This document shows positions 50,203 through 57,859 of a stretch of DNA of 64,000 nucleotides, in pieces; position 1 is the first letter of the stretch, and each line of letters begins with the position of its first letter. Origin of the DNA: Jiangella mangrovi. GTDB lineage: Bacteria > Actinomycetota > Actinomycetes > Jiangellales > Jiangellaceae. Made by a program: the position numbers and the translations under genes. The notes under the pieces are model-generated. The model did no database searches and was not told the DNA's origin. It saw only the letters and a program-made list of their open reading frames with translations. Location: assembly GCF_014204975.1 (NCBI RefSeq), contig NZ_JACHMM010000001.1, forward strand, positions 2,480,001-2,544,000. Reading direction: 5' to 3'.

Positions 50203-51471
50203 TCAGCGCCGGCGGCGCGTGAAGACGCTCTTCGGGACGAAGCCGGTGACGACCTGGGTGCGGTCGACGACCTCGGCGTTGTGGTAGTTCACCGCGATCG
50301 AGGCGAACGAGTAGGCCTTCGGGACCGTCATGCCCTGGGTGGTCACCAGGAAGTCGACGGTCTTCTCGACGGCGATCCGCATGGCCCGGTCGAGGTCCCA
50401 GTGGATACCCATCATGATCCAGTGGTCGTCGGTCTCGGCCCAGGGCAGCTCGGTCACGGTGTCCTTGATCAGGGTGACGCGGAACGTGCCCGAGAGCGAG
50501 TGCTCGACGGCGGTGCCGCTGACCTCGCCGTCGCCCTGGCAGCTGTGCGGGTCGCCGATGAAGATCTGCGCCCCGGGCTGGAACACCGGCAGGTAGAGCG
50601 TCGTCCCGACGGTGAGGTCGCGGACGTCCATGTTGCCGCCGAACTTCCCGGGCGGCGTCGAGTTCTGCACCCCGGTGGCCGGCGGCGGCGCGTCCTCGGT
50701 GTTGCCGATGAACTCCCCGGTCGGCGAGGCGACGGCGATGATCCCCGGGAACTTGTGCGTCGGGATGATGACGTCGTCGGAGAAGAAGACGACCTCCTTC
50801 CCGCGGTGCATGCCGGTCCGGTAGAGGTGCGTGCGGACGTCCGGCCAGACCCCGGCCGGCAGCCCCGGCGGGATCTGGGCCGGGATGTCCAGGCCCACGT
50901 CGCCCTCGCGCCAGCCCGGGTAGAACTCGGCCATGACGCCGCCGGTCGGGGCGGTGTTGTTGAAGCCGTACGGCACCCGGGTGTCGATGTCGAGGATGTC
51001 GATGGCGACGGTGTCGCCCGGCTCGGCGCCGCGGACGTAGATCGGGCCGGTCAGGACGTGCCCGCCGTACTGCCGGTTGCTCGCCTGGCGCTCGGGCAGC
51101 GTCTCCCAGAACGCGATCCCGTCGGCCAGGATCTCGCGCGGCTTCACCCCGAACGCGCCGAAGTAGTCGCGCGGGTGGATGGCGGGGTTGGTGAACCCCT
51201 GGTGCGAGAGGGTGTCGACGCGGACGGTCTGGCCCGACCGCATGGTGACGCCCGGCTCCCAGTCGATGGGGAAGCCACCCCAGTGCAGGTTGTCAGGGGT
51301 GGACTTCAGGTGATGGTCCCACTTCGCCGGCATGGGGCCATGGCTACCATGGCCGCCGCCCCGGCTCGCCTGGGCCGGGGCGGCGGCTCCGACGGCGGCG
51401 GCGAGCGGGACGGCGAGACCGGCGGCGAGGAGGCTGCGCCGGCTGGCGGTGCTCCAGTGGTGCGTGGACAT
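50203..51471 (-). CDS. Tat-exported acetamidase/formamidase family protein
   Basis: 422 residues from ATG at 51471 behind AAGGGAG. The N-terminus [28 protein letters not shown] is a twin-arginine signal. The body matches FmdA/Amd[70 protein letters not shown] and [21 protein letters not shown]. The enzyme would hydrolyse short amides outside the membrane. Most relatives are cytoplasmic; Tat export suggests a bound metal inserted before export. The leader contains two dyads (51524-51581). Confidence 0.88.
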   Translation of the reverse strand: MSTHHWSTASRRSLLAAGLAVPLAAAVGAAAPAQASRGGGHGSHGPMPAKWDHHLKSTPDNLHWGGFPIDWEPGVTMRSGQTVRVDTLSHQGFTNPAIHPRDYFGAFGVKPREILADGIAFWETLPERQASNRQYGGHVLTGPIYVRGAEPGDTVAIDILDIDTRVPYGFNNTAPTGGVMAEFYPGWREGDVGLDIPAQIPPGLPAGVWPDVRTHLYRTGMHRGKEVVFFSDDVIIPTHKFPGIIAVASPTGEFIGNTEDAPPPATGVQNSTPPGKFGGNMDVRDLTVGTTLYLPVFQPGAQIFIGDPHSCQGDGEVSGTAVEHSLSGTFRVTLIKDTVTELPWAETDDHWIMMGIHWDLDRAMRIAVEKTVDFLVTTQGMTVPKAYSFASIAVNYHNAEVVDRTQVVTGFVPKSVFTRRRR

Positions 51472-51523
51472 GAACGACTCCCTTCGGTACGAGGGCGTCG
51501 CGGCGGGCTGATGCATCTTGTAT

Positions 51524-51581
51524 CCGCGACCACGAGTACGGTCGCGGTCCCGTGTTGCGCGCGTGTATCGATCACGCAACA
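51524..51581. promoter_or_regulatory. Two dyads upstream of the acetamidase gene
   Basis: CCGCGACC (51524-51531) pairs with GGTCGCGG (51540-51547), and TGTTGCG (51553-51559) pairs with CGCAACA (51575-51581), the latter around a GTGTATCGATCAC core. They lie 53-110 bp upstream of the start codon, where a regulator could act. Confidence 0.5.
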
Positions 51582-51593
51582 TGGCTGTACGAG

Positions 51594-51639
51594 TGATGGC
51601 GCTCTTTCTGCTGTCAGGGCAGCAGAAAGAGCGCCATCA
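51594..51639 (-). terminator. Terminator hairpin of the sialidase gene
   Basis: A perfect 20-bp inverted repeat (51594-51613 and 51620-51639) with a 6-nt loop, starting 15 bp past the sialidase stop on the reverse strand. There is no T-tract. Confidence 0.8.
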
Positions 51640-51653
51640 GCGGCGCCGAGGGC

Positions 51654-53627
51654 TCACTCGTAGTCGGCCGCCGTCGTCCGGAAGGAGACGACGGTGCGGT
51701 TGGCGACGTCGAAGCCGAAGGTCAGGAACGAGCCGTCGTCGAGCTGGACGCTGGTCGGGTTGGCCTGGTCCTCCCAGCCGGAGTTGTACAGCGCCAGCGA
51801 CCGGTGCTCCGTCCACGGGCCCGACGGGTCGTCGAGCAGCGCGCCGTAGGTGGGCCGGCCCGGCTGCGAGTAGTCGCCGTACGTGATCAGCAGCTTGCCG
51901 TCGTCGGTCAGCAGCAGGTGCGCCGACGACGTCGGGAGGCCGGTCGGCTCCGGGGTCGTCCAGGTGACGCCGTCGTCGTAGGAGCGGACGAGGGTCGACT
52001 CGCTCTCGATCGCCAGCAGGTTGTCGTGGCGGCGGATCTGCATGACGAGCTCGCCGCTGGGCAGCCGGACGATGTTCGGCTCGCCGTTGGAGTAGCGCGC
52101 GTCGTCCTCGACGACGGTGAGCTCGTTCGACGCGGGGAAGGTGCGGGCACCGTCGGTGCTGCGCGCGACCCGGGCGCCGTAGCCGTACAGCGGCTGCAGG
52201 ATGTCGCCGCCGGGCAGCTCGACGGCGGGGCCGTGCTGCCAGGCGCCGGGCTGGGCGCTGTCGATGCGCGTGACCTCGGGGAACGTGAGCCCACCGTCGG
52301 CCGAGCGGTAGACGAAGGTACCGAGGTTGCTCTCGGGCTTGGTCGACCAGTCGGTGCGGAAGATCGTCAGCAGCACGGTCCCGTCGCTCAGCACGCTGAG
52401 CTTCGGGTCGCGGTTGTCGCCGCCCTCGGTCGCGGCCACCGTGACCGGCGCCGACCAGGTCGCGCCGCCGTCCGTCGAGCGCACCACCCGCACGATGCCG
52501 TTGGCGTTCGTGTGCCCGTCGGCCAGGTGGTACGCGACGACGATGGTGCCGTCGGCCAGCCGGACGGCGTCGGGGAAGCGCGGCTCGGCGGCGCCGGCCG
52601 GCTCCTGCGCGACGACCTGCGCGGGGATCGGCGAGTACGCCTGGATCCGCTGCTGGGTCGAGCGGGTGACGTTGGTCCGCAGGTCGGTGACGGTGACGGT
52701 CACCGGGTGCAGCCCGATGTCGTCGGCGTCGATCGCGGCGCTGACGGAAAGCCGCCCGGGCACGCCGTGCACCCGCGCGGGGAACGGGGCGGCGACGCCG
52801 TCGACGACGACCTGCGCCCGGACCTGTGCCGCCCGCAGCCCGGGCTCGTCGATGGTTGCCACGACGGTCGCCGCGGGGTGCTTCTCGGCGGTGTAGTCCG
52901 GCAGGGTCCCGACCACGGGGAGCCCGGCGGCGAGCGCCGGCCCGGCCGGGTCGATGTCGGCCAGCGCGACGTCGTCGACGTAGGCGTCCGAGCCCACGGG
53001 GGCGCTGCCGCTCGAGGCCAGCTCGATGCTCGTGATGCCACTGCCGCCCGACGCCTTCACCGTGGTGCGGAACGACATTCCGTTCACCGTCAGTACGGCC
53101 GCCTCATTGCCGGCGGCGATGCTGACGCGGCTCGCGTGGTCGCGCGCGGTGAGCATCGGGACGGTCGCGAACCGCACGTACTGTCGCCCGTCGTACACCA
53201 GGACCTGGGCGGTCGTACTGCCGCCGTAGGCGTAGACCGGCGTGATCATGAACCGGAACATGCCGAGCGCGGGGTTGTCGCCGTTGGCGTGGACGGCGAT
53301 GAACACCGGCTGCCTCGTGGAGTGCAGGGCGAGGTCGAAGTCGAACCGCCTCGCCTCCGTGACCTGCGCGGGGATGTGCAGCCGGGTCTGCAGCGTCGTG
53401 CTGGCGTCGGCGAGGTGCACCGCACGGTTGCCGGGCTCGCCGAAGGGCGCCTCGGCGACCGTGATGTCACCCTGGACGGTGTAGCCCACCGGTGGAGCGC
53501 CGAGCGGCTCGTCGTCGAAGGAGCGGACGGCGGGCGCCTCGGCCGGGACGGCGGCCGAGGCGGTCAACGGCAGGGCGGCGGCCGCCAGCAGCGTGGCGAG
53601 AGTGGCGGCGACGACGCTTCGTGGCAT
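51654..53627 (-). CDS. Secreted sialidase/BNR-repeat glycosidase
   Basis: 657 residues. Signal peptide (VVAATLATLLAAAALPLTASA). Residues 35-220 are a beta-sandwich (FDDEPLGAPPVGYTVQGDITV..., AYVDDVALADIDP) of the kind that binds sugar. The six-bladed propeller from about 340 holds Asp-box repeats RSTDGGATWSAP, RSADGGLTFPEV, RSTDGARTFPAS and RSYDDGVTWTTP. The start of the propeller, EPRFPDAVRLADGTIVVAYH, carries the expected Arg. It may cleave sialic acid or another exo-linked sugar; without a full active-site alignment the substrate is open. Regulated perhaps through the dyad at 53664-53706. Confidence 0.85.
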   Translation of the reverse strand: MPRSVVAATLATLLAAAALPLTASAAVPAEAPAVRSFDDEPLGAPPVGYTVQGDITVAEAPFGEPGNRAVHLADASTTLQTRLHIPAQVTEARRFDFDLALHSTRQPVFIAVHANGDNPALGMFRFMITPVYAYGGSTTAQVLVYDGRQYVRFATVPMLTARDHASRVSIAAGNEAAVLTVNGMSFRTTVKASGGSGITSIELASSGSAPVGSDAYVDDVALADIDPAGPALAAGLPVVGTLPDYTAEKHPAATVVATIDEPGLRAAQVRAQVVVDGVAAPFPARVHGVPGRLSVSAAIDADDIGLHPVTVTVTDLRTNVTRSTQQRIQAYSPIPAQVVAQEPAGAAEPRFPDAVRLADGTIVVAYHLADGHTNANGIVRVVRSTDGGATWSAPVTVAATEGGDNRDPKLSVLSDGTVLLTIFRTDWSTKPESNLGTFVYRSADGGLTFPEVTRIDSAQPGAWQHGPAVELPGGDILQPLYGYGARVARSTDGARTFPASNELTVVEDDARYSNGEPNIVRLPSGELVMQIRRHDNLLAIESESTLVRSYDDGVTWTTPEPTGLPTSSAHLLLTDDGKLLITYGDYSQPGRPTYGALLDDPSGPWTEHRSLALYNSGWEDQANPTSVQLDDGSFLTFGFDVANRTVVSFRTTAADYE

Positions 53628-53663
53628 GTGGGGGCACTCCTCTGCGAGACCAACCGGACCCGA

Positions 53664-53706
53664 GCATGGAACGTCGTGCCACGGTAGTCGTGCGGCCGTT
53701 CCATGC
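53664..53706. promoter_or_regulatory. Long-spaced dyad upstream of the sialidase gene
   Basis: GCATGGAAC (53664-53672) and GTTCCATGC (53698-53706) are perfect inverted copies with 25 bp between them, 37-79 bp upstream of the start. The spacing of about three helical turns between centres fits a dimeric or looping repressor. Confidence 0.55.
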
Positions 53707-53762
53707 CAAGGCTTCGTCCCGATTCGTCCCTGCCGTGGCCCGGCCGGGCCGCCACTCGCCCC

Positions 53763-54140
53763 TCAGGTGAGCCGCGCCCTCGCATACGCCGCCACCGCGT
53801 CGCGCTGGTAGGCCGCCAGCCCGGGGGTGACCCGGTCGAACAGCCGCCGGACCTGCTCGTCCTCGGCGATCAGCTGGCCCAGGCAGGTGAACAGCTCGGC
53901 CGAAGTGAGGCCGTAGCGCGTCGCCAGGTCGCGGTACCAGTCGACCTCGTCGAGCACGGCGGGGTCGTCGGCCGGGGTGTCCGCGGCCTTGAGCCGGGCC
54001 ATCCGGACCAGCCGGTCGGCGAGGTCGCTCTCCTCGGCCTCGAGGCCCTCGGGCCACGTTCCGCGGTCGCCGGCGTCGACGAGCGGCGTGGCGAACCCGT
54101 CCAGCAGGTACTCGGGCCGGTCGACTCCCGGCAGCTCCAT
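53763..54140 (-). CDS. Hypothetical helical protein, weakly TipAS-like
   Basis: 125 residues from ATG at 54140. Mostly helical and acidic: GLEAEESDLADRLVRMARLKAADTP, DEVDWYRDLATRYGLTSAELFTCLGQLIAEDEQVRRLFDRVTPGLAAYQRDAVAAYARARL. The last third resembles the C-terminal helices of TipAS ligand-binding domains, but the match is loose. It starts 14 bp after the CAP-lectin gene, so the two probably form an operon and may interact. Confidence 0.65.
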   Translation of the reverse strand: MELPGVDRPEYLLDGFATPLVDAGDRGTWPEGLEAEESDLADRLVRMARLKAADTPADDPAVLDEVDWYRDLATRYGLTSAELFTCLGQLIAEDEQVRRLFDRVTPGLAAYQRDAVAAYARARLT

Positions 54141-54154
54141 GATCGCCAACCCCC

Positions 54155-55036
54155 TCAGTACGCCCACCGCTGGTTCGCGCCGCCCCACCAGTCCCACTGC
54201 TGGACGGCGGCGCCGTCGGCCTCGGAGAAGCCGGCCACCTCGATGACCTTCCCGCTGTGCTTGGCGGTCAGCTTCAGCTCGCCGATGCCGTACACCTCGG
54301 GCAGGAACTTCTGGTTGTCGCCGCCCCACCAGTCCCACTGGATGATGCGGGCGCCGTTGTCGGTCGAGATGCCGGCGACGTCGAGCACCTTGCCGCTGTG
54401 CTGCGCCCGGATGCGGACGTAGCCGCCGCCGACGGGGTCGAAGGACCAGCGCTGGTTCCCGCCGCCCCACCAGGTCCACTGCTGCGCCGGCGCGCCGCTC
54501 GCGGTCGAGATGCCGGTGACGTCGACGACCTTCCCGCTGTGCTTGGCGAACAGCCCGCGGGTCGGCGACCGGGCGAAGGTGACGCCGTAGACCCACTCGC
54601 CGGCGGTGTTGTTGTAGGACGCCGAGAAGCCCATGTGCGTGTAGTCGGGGTCCTCGATCCGCTGCCGGTGCGGCGGGCTCACGTTGATCCACCAGTTCAC
54701 CGGGGCGTCGCCATTGAGGTTCGCGCCGCCCCAGTAGAGGATCTCGCCGGTCCTGCCGTTCTCGGGCGCCCAGCCCGCGGCGGCGGCCGCGTCGGTGATC
54801 CGCTGCTGCGCCGTCGTGTGGCCGTCCGAGCTCAGGTGCGCGTCGCGGTTGGGCGTCGTGTAGATCGCCGGGTGTGCCGCCATGTCGGACGTGTGCCGCT
54901 GTGCGGCGACCGACAGTTGCGTGTCGACGAAGACCGGCAGCCGCCCGAGCGAGGCGCGGTGCTGGTTGATGCGTTTCTGGATGCCCACCCCGGCCAGCGG
55001 AATTCCGAACAGGATGTCACCGGCGCCCACAGGCAT
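54155..55036 (-). CDS. CAP-domain protein with ricin-type beta-trefoil, no signal peptide
   Basis: 293 residues. Residues 18-155 are a CAP/SCP (PR-1-like) domain (IQKRINQHRASLGRLPVFVDTQLSVAAQRHTSDMA, PVNWWINVSPPHRQRIEDPDYTHMGFSA). Residues 158-293 hold three repeats of about 42 residues, each with an HSGKV(V/L/I) segment and a QWxWWGG(G/D/A)NQ ending, which form a beta-trefoil lectin. CAP proteins are normally secreted, yet the N-terminus MPVGAGDILFGIPLAG has no charged region or cleavable signal. Alternative export (a contractile injection system or lysis) or an unrecognised start must be considered. Confidence 0.85.
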   Translation of the reverse strand: MPVGAGDILFGIPLAGVGIQKRINQHRASLGRLPVFVDTQLSVAAQRHTSDMAAHPAIYTTPNRDAHLSSDGHTTAQQRITDAAAAAGWAPENGRTGEILYWGGANLNGDAPVNWWINVSPPHRQRIEDPDYTHMGFSASYNNTAGEWVYGVTFARSPTRGLFAKHSGKVVDVTGISTASGAPAQQWTWWGGGNQRWSFDPVGGGYVRIRAQHSGKVLDVAGISTDNGARIIQWDWWGGDNQKFLPEVYGIGELKLTAKHSGKVIEVAGFSEADGAAVQQWDWWGGANQRWAY

Positions 55037-55231
55037 GGTCAGCTCCTCCCCCCGGGGGGCTGGACCGTGGTCCTTCGAGCATTCTCCCGATCGGAGGGAC
55101 GGTCAAGAGCCGTCCGGGGTTGATGTCACGGGTGCGTGGAGAGAATCCGGCTGCGCGGTTTTCGTTATCGGGCGCGGCGTGCTCCGTCTCCTGGGTGCAC
55201 GAGTCGACACTGCGACGGAGGACGGGCGTCC

Positions 55232-57169
55232 ATGCCACACCCCATGGATCCGCCGGGCGAGGAGACGGTGGTCGCCGCGCGCGACGGCGACCCGGCGGCC
55301 TGCGACCGGCTCATCGCCGGGTACCTGCCGCTGATCTACAACATCGTCGGCCGAGCGCTCGACGGTCACGCAGACGTCGACGACGTGGTGCAGGAGACCA
55401 TGCTGCGCGCGGTCCGCGGGCTGCCGACGCTGCGCGACCCGGGCCGGTTCCGGTCCTGGCTGGTGGCGATCGCGATCCGGCAGGTCCGCGAGCGGCACCG
55501 GTCCGGCGCGACCGCCGCGACGGGCGCCGTGCCGGTGGACCAGCTGCCCGAGCCGGACCCGGGCGCGGACTTCGCCGACCTCGCGATCGCCCGGCTGGAG
55601 CTGTCCGGCCAGCGTCGCGACGTCGCCGAGGCGAGCCGCTGGCTGGACGCCGACGACCGCGAGCTGCTCTCGCTCTGGTGGCTGGAGGCGGCCGGCGAGC
55701 TCACCCGCGACGAGGTCGTCGACGCCGTCGGCGGGGAGCGGGCGCACGTCGCCGTCCGGATCCAGCGGACGAAGGCCCAGCTCGAGGCGGCCCGCGTGGT
55801 CGTGCGCGCGCTGCGCGGCCGTCCGCCGTGCCCCGACCTCCTGCTGCTGACCGCCGGGTGGGACGGCCGCCCGAGCCCGCTCTGGCGCAAGCGCCTGGCG
55901 CGCCACACCCGCGAGTGCGGCTTCTGCTCCGCGGGCTGGGCCGGGCTGGTCCCGGCCGACCAGCTGCTCGTCGGCTTGGGGCTGGTGCCCCTGCCGGTGG
56001 CGCTGCTCGGTCACGTCCTCGGGCCGGTCGCCGACGGCGTCAGCATCCCGCTGGCAGCGGGGCCGGCCGCCGCGGGCGGCGCGGGCAAGGCGGCCGCTGG
56101 CGTCACCGTCGTCCGCGGCGCCTACCGGGCGGCCAGGGCGTCGAGCCTGTGGAGCAGCAAGCCGCTGGTCGCGGCGGCGACCGCGGTGGCGCTGACCGGC
56201 GGCGGCGCGGCGGTCGTCCTCTGGCCCGACCCACCGGCGACGGCGTCGTCGTCCGTGGTCGCCGCCCCCTCGACGACGCCGGCGGCATCCCCCCTGCCGC
56301 CGGCGTCCCCCTCTCCCACGCCGACGGCGACCTCGACGCCGACCGTCACGCCGACGCCGTCGCCGACCGCCACGCTCACGCCGTCGCCCACGAAGGAGCC
56401 GCCGCCGGAACCGCCCGCACCCGCGCCCGTCGTCCGCACGGACAAGAAGGGCGTGAGCACCTGGGAGTGGCCGCACGTCGGTGCCGCGCTGGAGGACGTC
56501 GGCGCGAGCTGGTTCTACAACTGGTCCGCGTCCGACGCCGCCATGCCGGCGCCCGGCGGGGTGGAGTTCGTGCCGATGATCTGGGGCGAGGCGTCGGTCA
56601 CCGACGACACCCTCGAGACCGCGCGCCGCGAGGGCGACGTGCTGCTCGGGTTCAACGAGCCCGACCTCGGCGAGCAGGCGAACCTGAGCGTCGAGCGGGC
56701 ACTGGAGCTGTGGCCGCGGCTGGAGTCGACGGGGCTGCGTCTGGGCAGTCCGGCGGTCGCCTGGGGCGCGGACACACCGGGCGAGTGGCTCGACCAGTTC
56801 ATGACGGGTGCGGAGGAGCGCGGGCTGCGGGTCGACTTCATCACGCTGCACTGGTACGGCTCGGATTTCGGCCCGGACGCCGTCGGCCACCTGCGCAGTT
56901 ACATCGAGGCCACCCACGACCGGTACGGACTGCCGATCTGGGTCACGGAGTACGGCCTGATCGACTTCTCCGGGTCGCCGAAGTACCCCGGCGACGACCA
57001 ACTGGTCGCGTTCGTCGAGGGGTCGACGGCGATGATGGAGTCGCTGCCCTACGTCGAGCGGTACGCCTGGTTCGGGCTGCCGGCCGAGGAGGACGGCATC
57101 GGCCTCTACGCCGACGGGTCCACGCCGACGGCGGCCGGCTCGGCGTACCGGGCGGCCGGCGAGGACTAG
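55232..57169 (+). CDS. ECF sigma factor fused to a transmembrane helix and extracellular GH128-like domain
   Basis: 645 residues from ATG at 55232 behind GGAGGACGG. Sigma region 2 at about 18-82 (VDDVVQETMLRAVRGL), region 4-like at about 125-195 (LDADDRELLSLWWLEAAGELTRDEV). A Cys/His cluster RHTRECGFC (224-232) recalls zinc-binding anti-sigma domains. A membrane helix spans about 311-331 (PLVAAATAVALTGGGAAVVLW). A Pro/Thr/Ser stalk follows to about 405. The last 235 residues are a glycoside-hydrolase catalytic-core domain (GFNEPDL with Glu476, FITLHWYGSDFG, VTEYGLIDFS with Glu573). This predicts a sigma factor tethered to the membrane by an outside sugar-binding or beta-glucanase domain. Confidence 0.88.
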   Translation: MPHPMDPPGEETVVAARDGDPAACDRLIAGYLPLIYNIVGRALDGHADVDDVVQETMLRAVRGLPTLRDPGRFRSWLVAIAIRQVRERHRSGATAATGAVPVDQLPEPDPGADFADLAIARLELSGQRRDVAEASRWLDADDRELLSLWWLEAAGELTRDEVVDAVGGERAHVAVRIQRTKAQLEAARVVVRALRGRPPCPDLLLLTAGWDGRPSPLWRKRLARHTRECGFCSAGWAGLVPADQLLVGLGLVPLPVALLGHVLGPVADGVSIPLAAGPAAAGGAGKAAAGVTVVRGAYRAARASSLWSSKPLVAAATAVALTGGGAAVVLWPDPPATASSSVVAAPSTTPAASPLPPASPSPTPTATSTPTVTPTPSPTATLTPSPTKEPPPEPPAPAPVVRTDKKGVSTWEWPHVGAALEDVGASWFYNWSASDAAMPAPGGVEFVPMIWGEASVTDDTLETARREGDVLLGFNEPDLGEQANLSVERALELWPRLESTGLRLGSPAVAWGADTPGEWLDQFMTGAEERGLRVDFITLHWYGSDFGPDAVGHLRSYIEATHDRYGLPIWVTEYGLIDFSGSPKYPGDDQLVAFVEGSTAMMESLPYVERYAWFGLPAEEDGIGLYADGSTPTAAGSAYRAAGED

Positions 57170-57828
57170 CCGTCGAGGTAGGCGTGCAGCCGGCGCCGGA
57201 CGTGGTGGCGGGCCTGCCCGAGCGCCCTGCCGGCCGCGGCCGGGTCCAGCCCGGCGGCGCGGGCGGCGACGTCGGCCGGCAGACCCTGCACGTCGACCAG
57301 GTTCAGCAGTGTCGCCTGCGCGGGCGGCAGCTCGCCGAGCGCGGCGTCGACGACGCCGTAGAGCTCCTCGGTGTCGATCTCGGCGTCGGGCCCGAGGACG
57401 CGGCCACCCGCGGGCCAGGAGTTCGGGGAGTCGACCCAGTCGCCGAGGTCGGTGGTCTCCTCGTAGAACGCCGGGTAGTACAGCTCGGCCGGGCTGTCCT
57501 CGTCGGGCCCGGTGTCGGCGATCTGCGTGATGCGGTCGTCGCGGACCCGCTCGGTGTCGATGTCGCTGTCGCGGTACTGGACGGCGAGGTCGGCCAGGCG
57601 CTCGAGCACGGCCGGCAGCTCCGCCGACCCGGACCGCTCGAGGACGTCGGCGTACGCCGTCTGGACGAGGTCCTCGGCGTTGACGGGGTCGATGGCGCGG
57701 GCCAGCGCCAGCAGCTGCGGCCCGCCGGCGGCGAGGCTCTGGTCCATGCCCGCGGGGGCGTCGGTACTGCGCCGGCTGCGGAGGACGCCCAGCGTGGTGC
57801 GGAGCTGGTCGTGGTGCTCGGTCGTCAT
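57166..57828 (-). CDS. ECF-type sigma factor-like protein
   Basis: 220 residues. DPVNAEDLVQTAYADVLERSG resembles region 2.2-2.4 of sigma-70 factors. LGELPPAQATLLNLVDVQGLPADVAARAAGLDPAAAGRALGQARHHVRRRL is a region 4 helix-turn-helix. The middle acidic segment (PAELYYPAFYEETTDLGDWVDSPNSW) is characteristic of an actinobacterial sigma subgroup. It converges on the sigma-GH fusion gene with a 4-bp overlap. No adjacent anti-sigma gene is visible. Confidence 0.78.
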   Translation of the reverse strand: MTTEHHDQLRTTLGVLRSRRSTDAPAGMDQSLAAGGPQLLALARAIDPVNAEDLVQTAYADVLERSGSAELPAVLERLADLAVQYRDSDIDTERVRDDRITQIADTGPDEDSPAELYYPAFYEETTDLGDWVDSPNSWPAGGRVLGPDAEIDTEELYGVVDAALGELPPAQATLLNLVDVQGLPADVAARAAGLDPAAAGRALGQARHHVRRRLHAYLDG

Positions 57829-57859
57829 GGTCCCAGCCTATGAGGCTGCTCGGGGGCAG

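Noticed and set aside
54155-54700. DNA repeats in the lectin part of the CAP protein as a separate repeat array
   Set aside because: The periodicity is explained by the three homologous beta-trefoil units of the protein.
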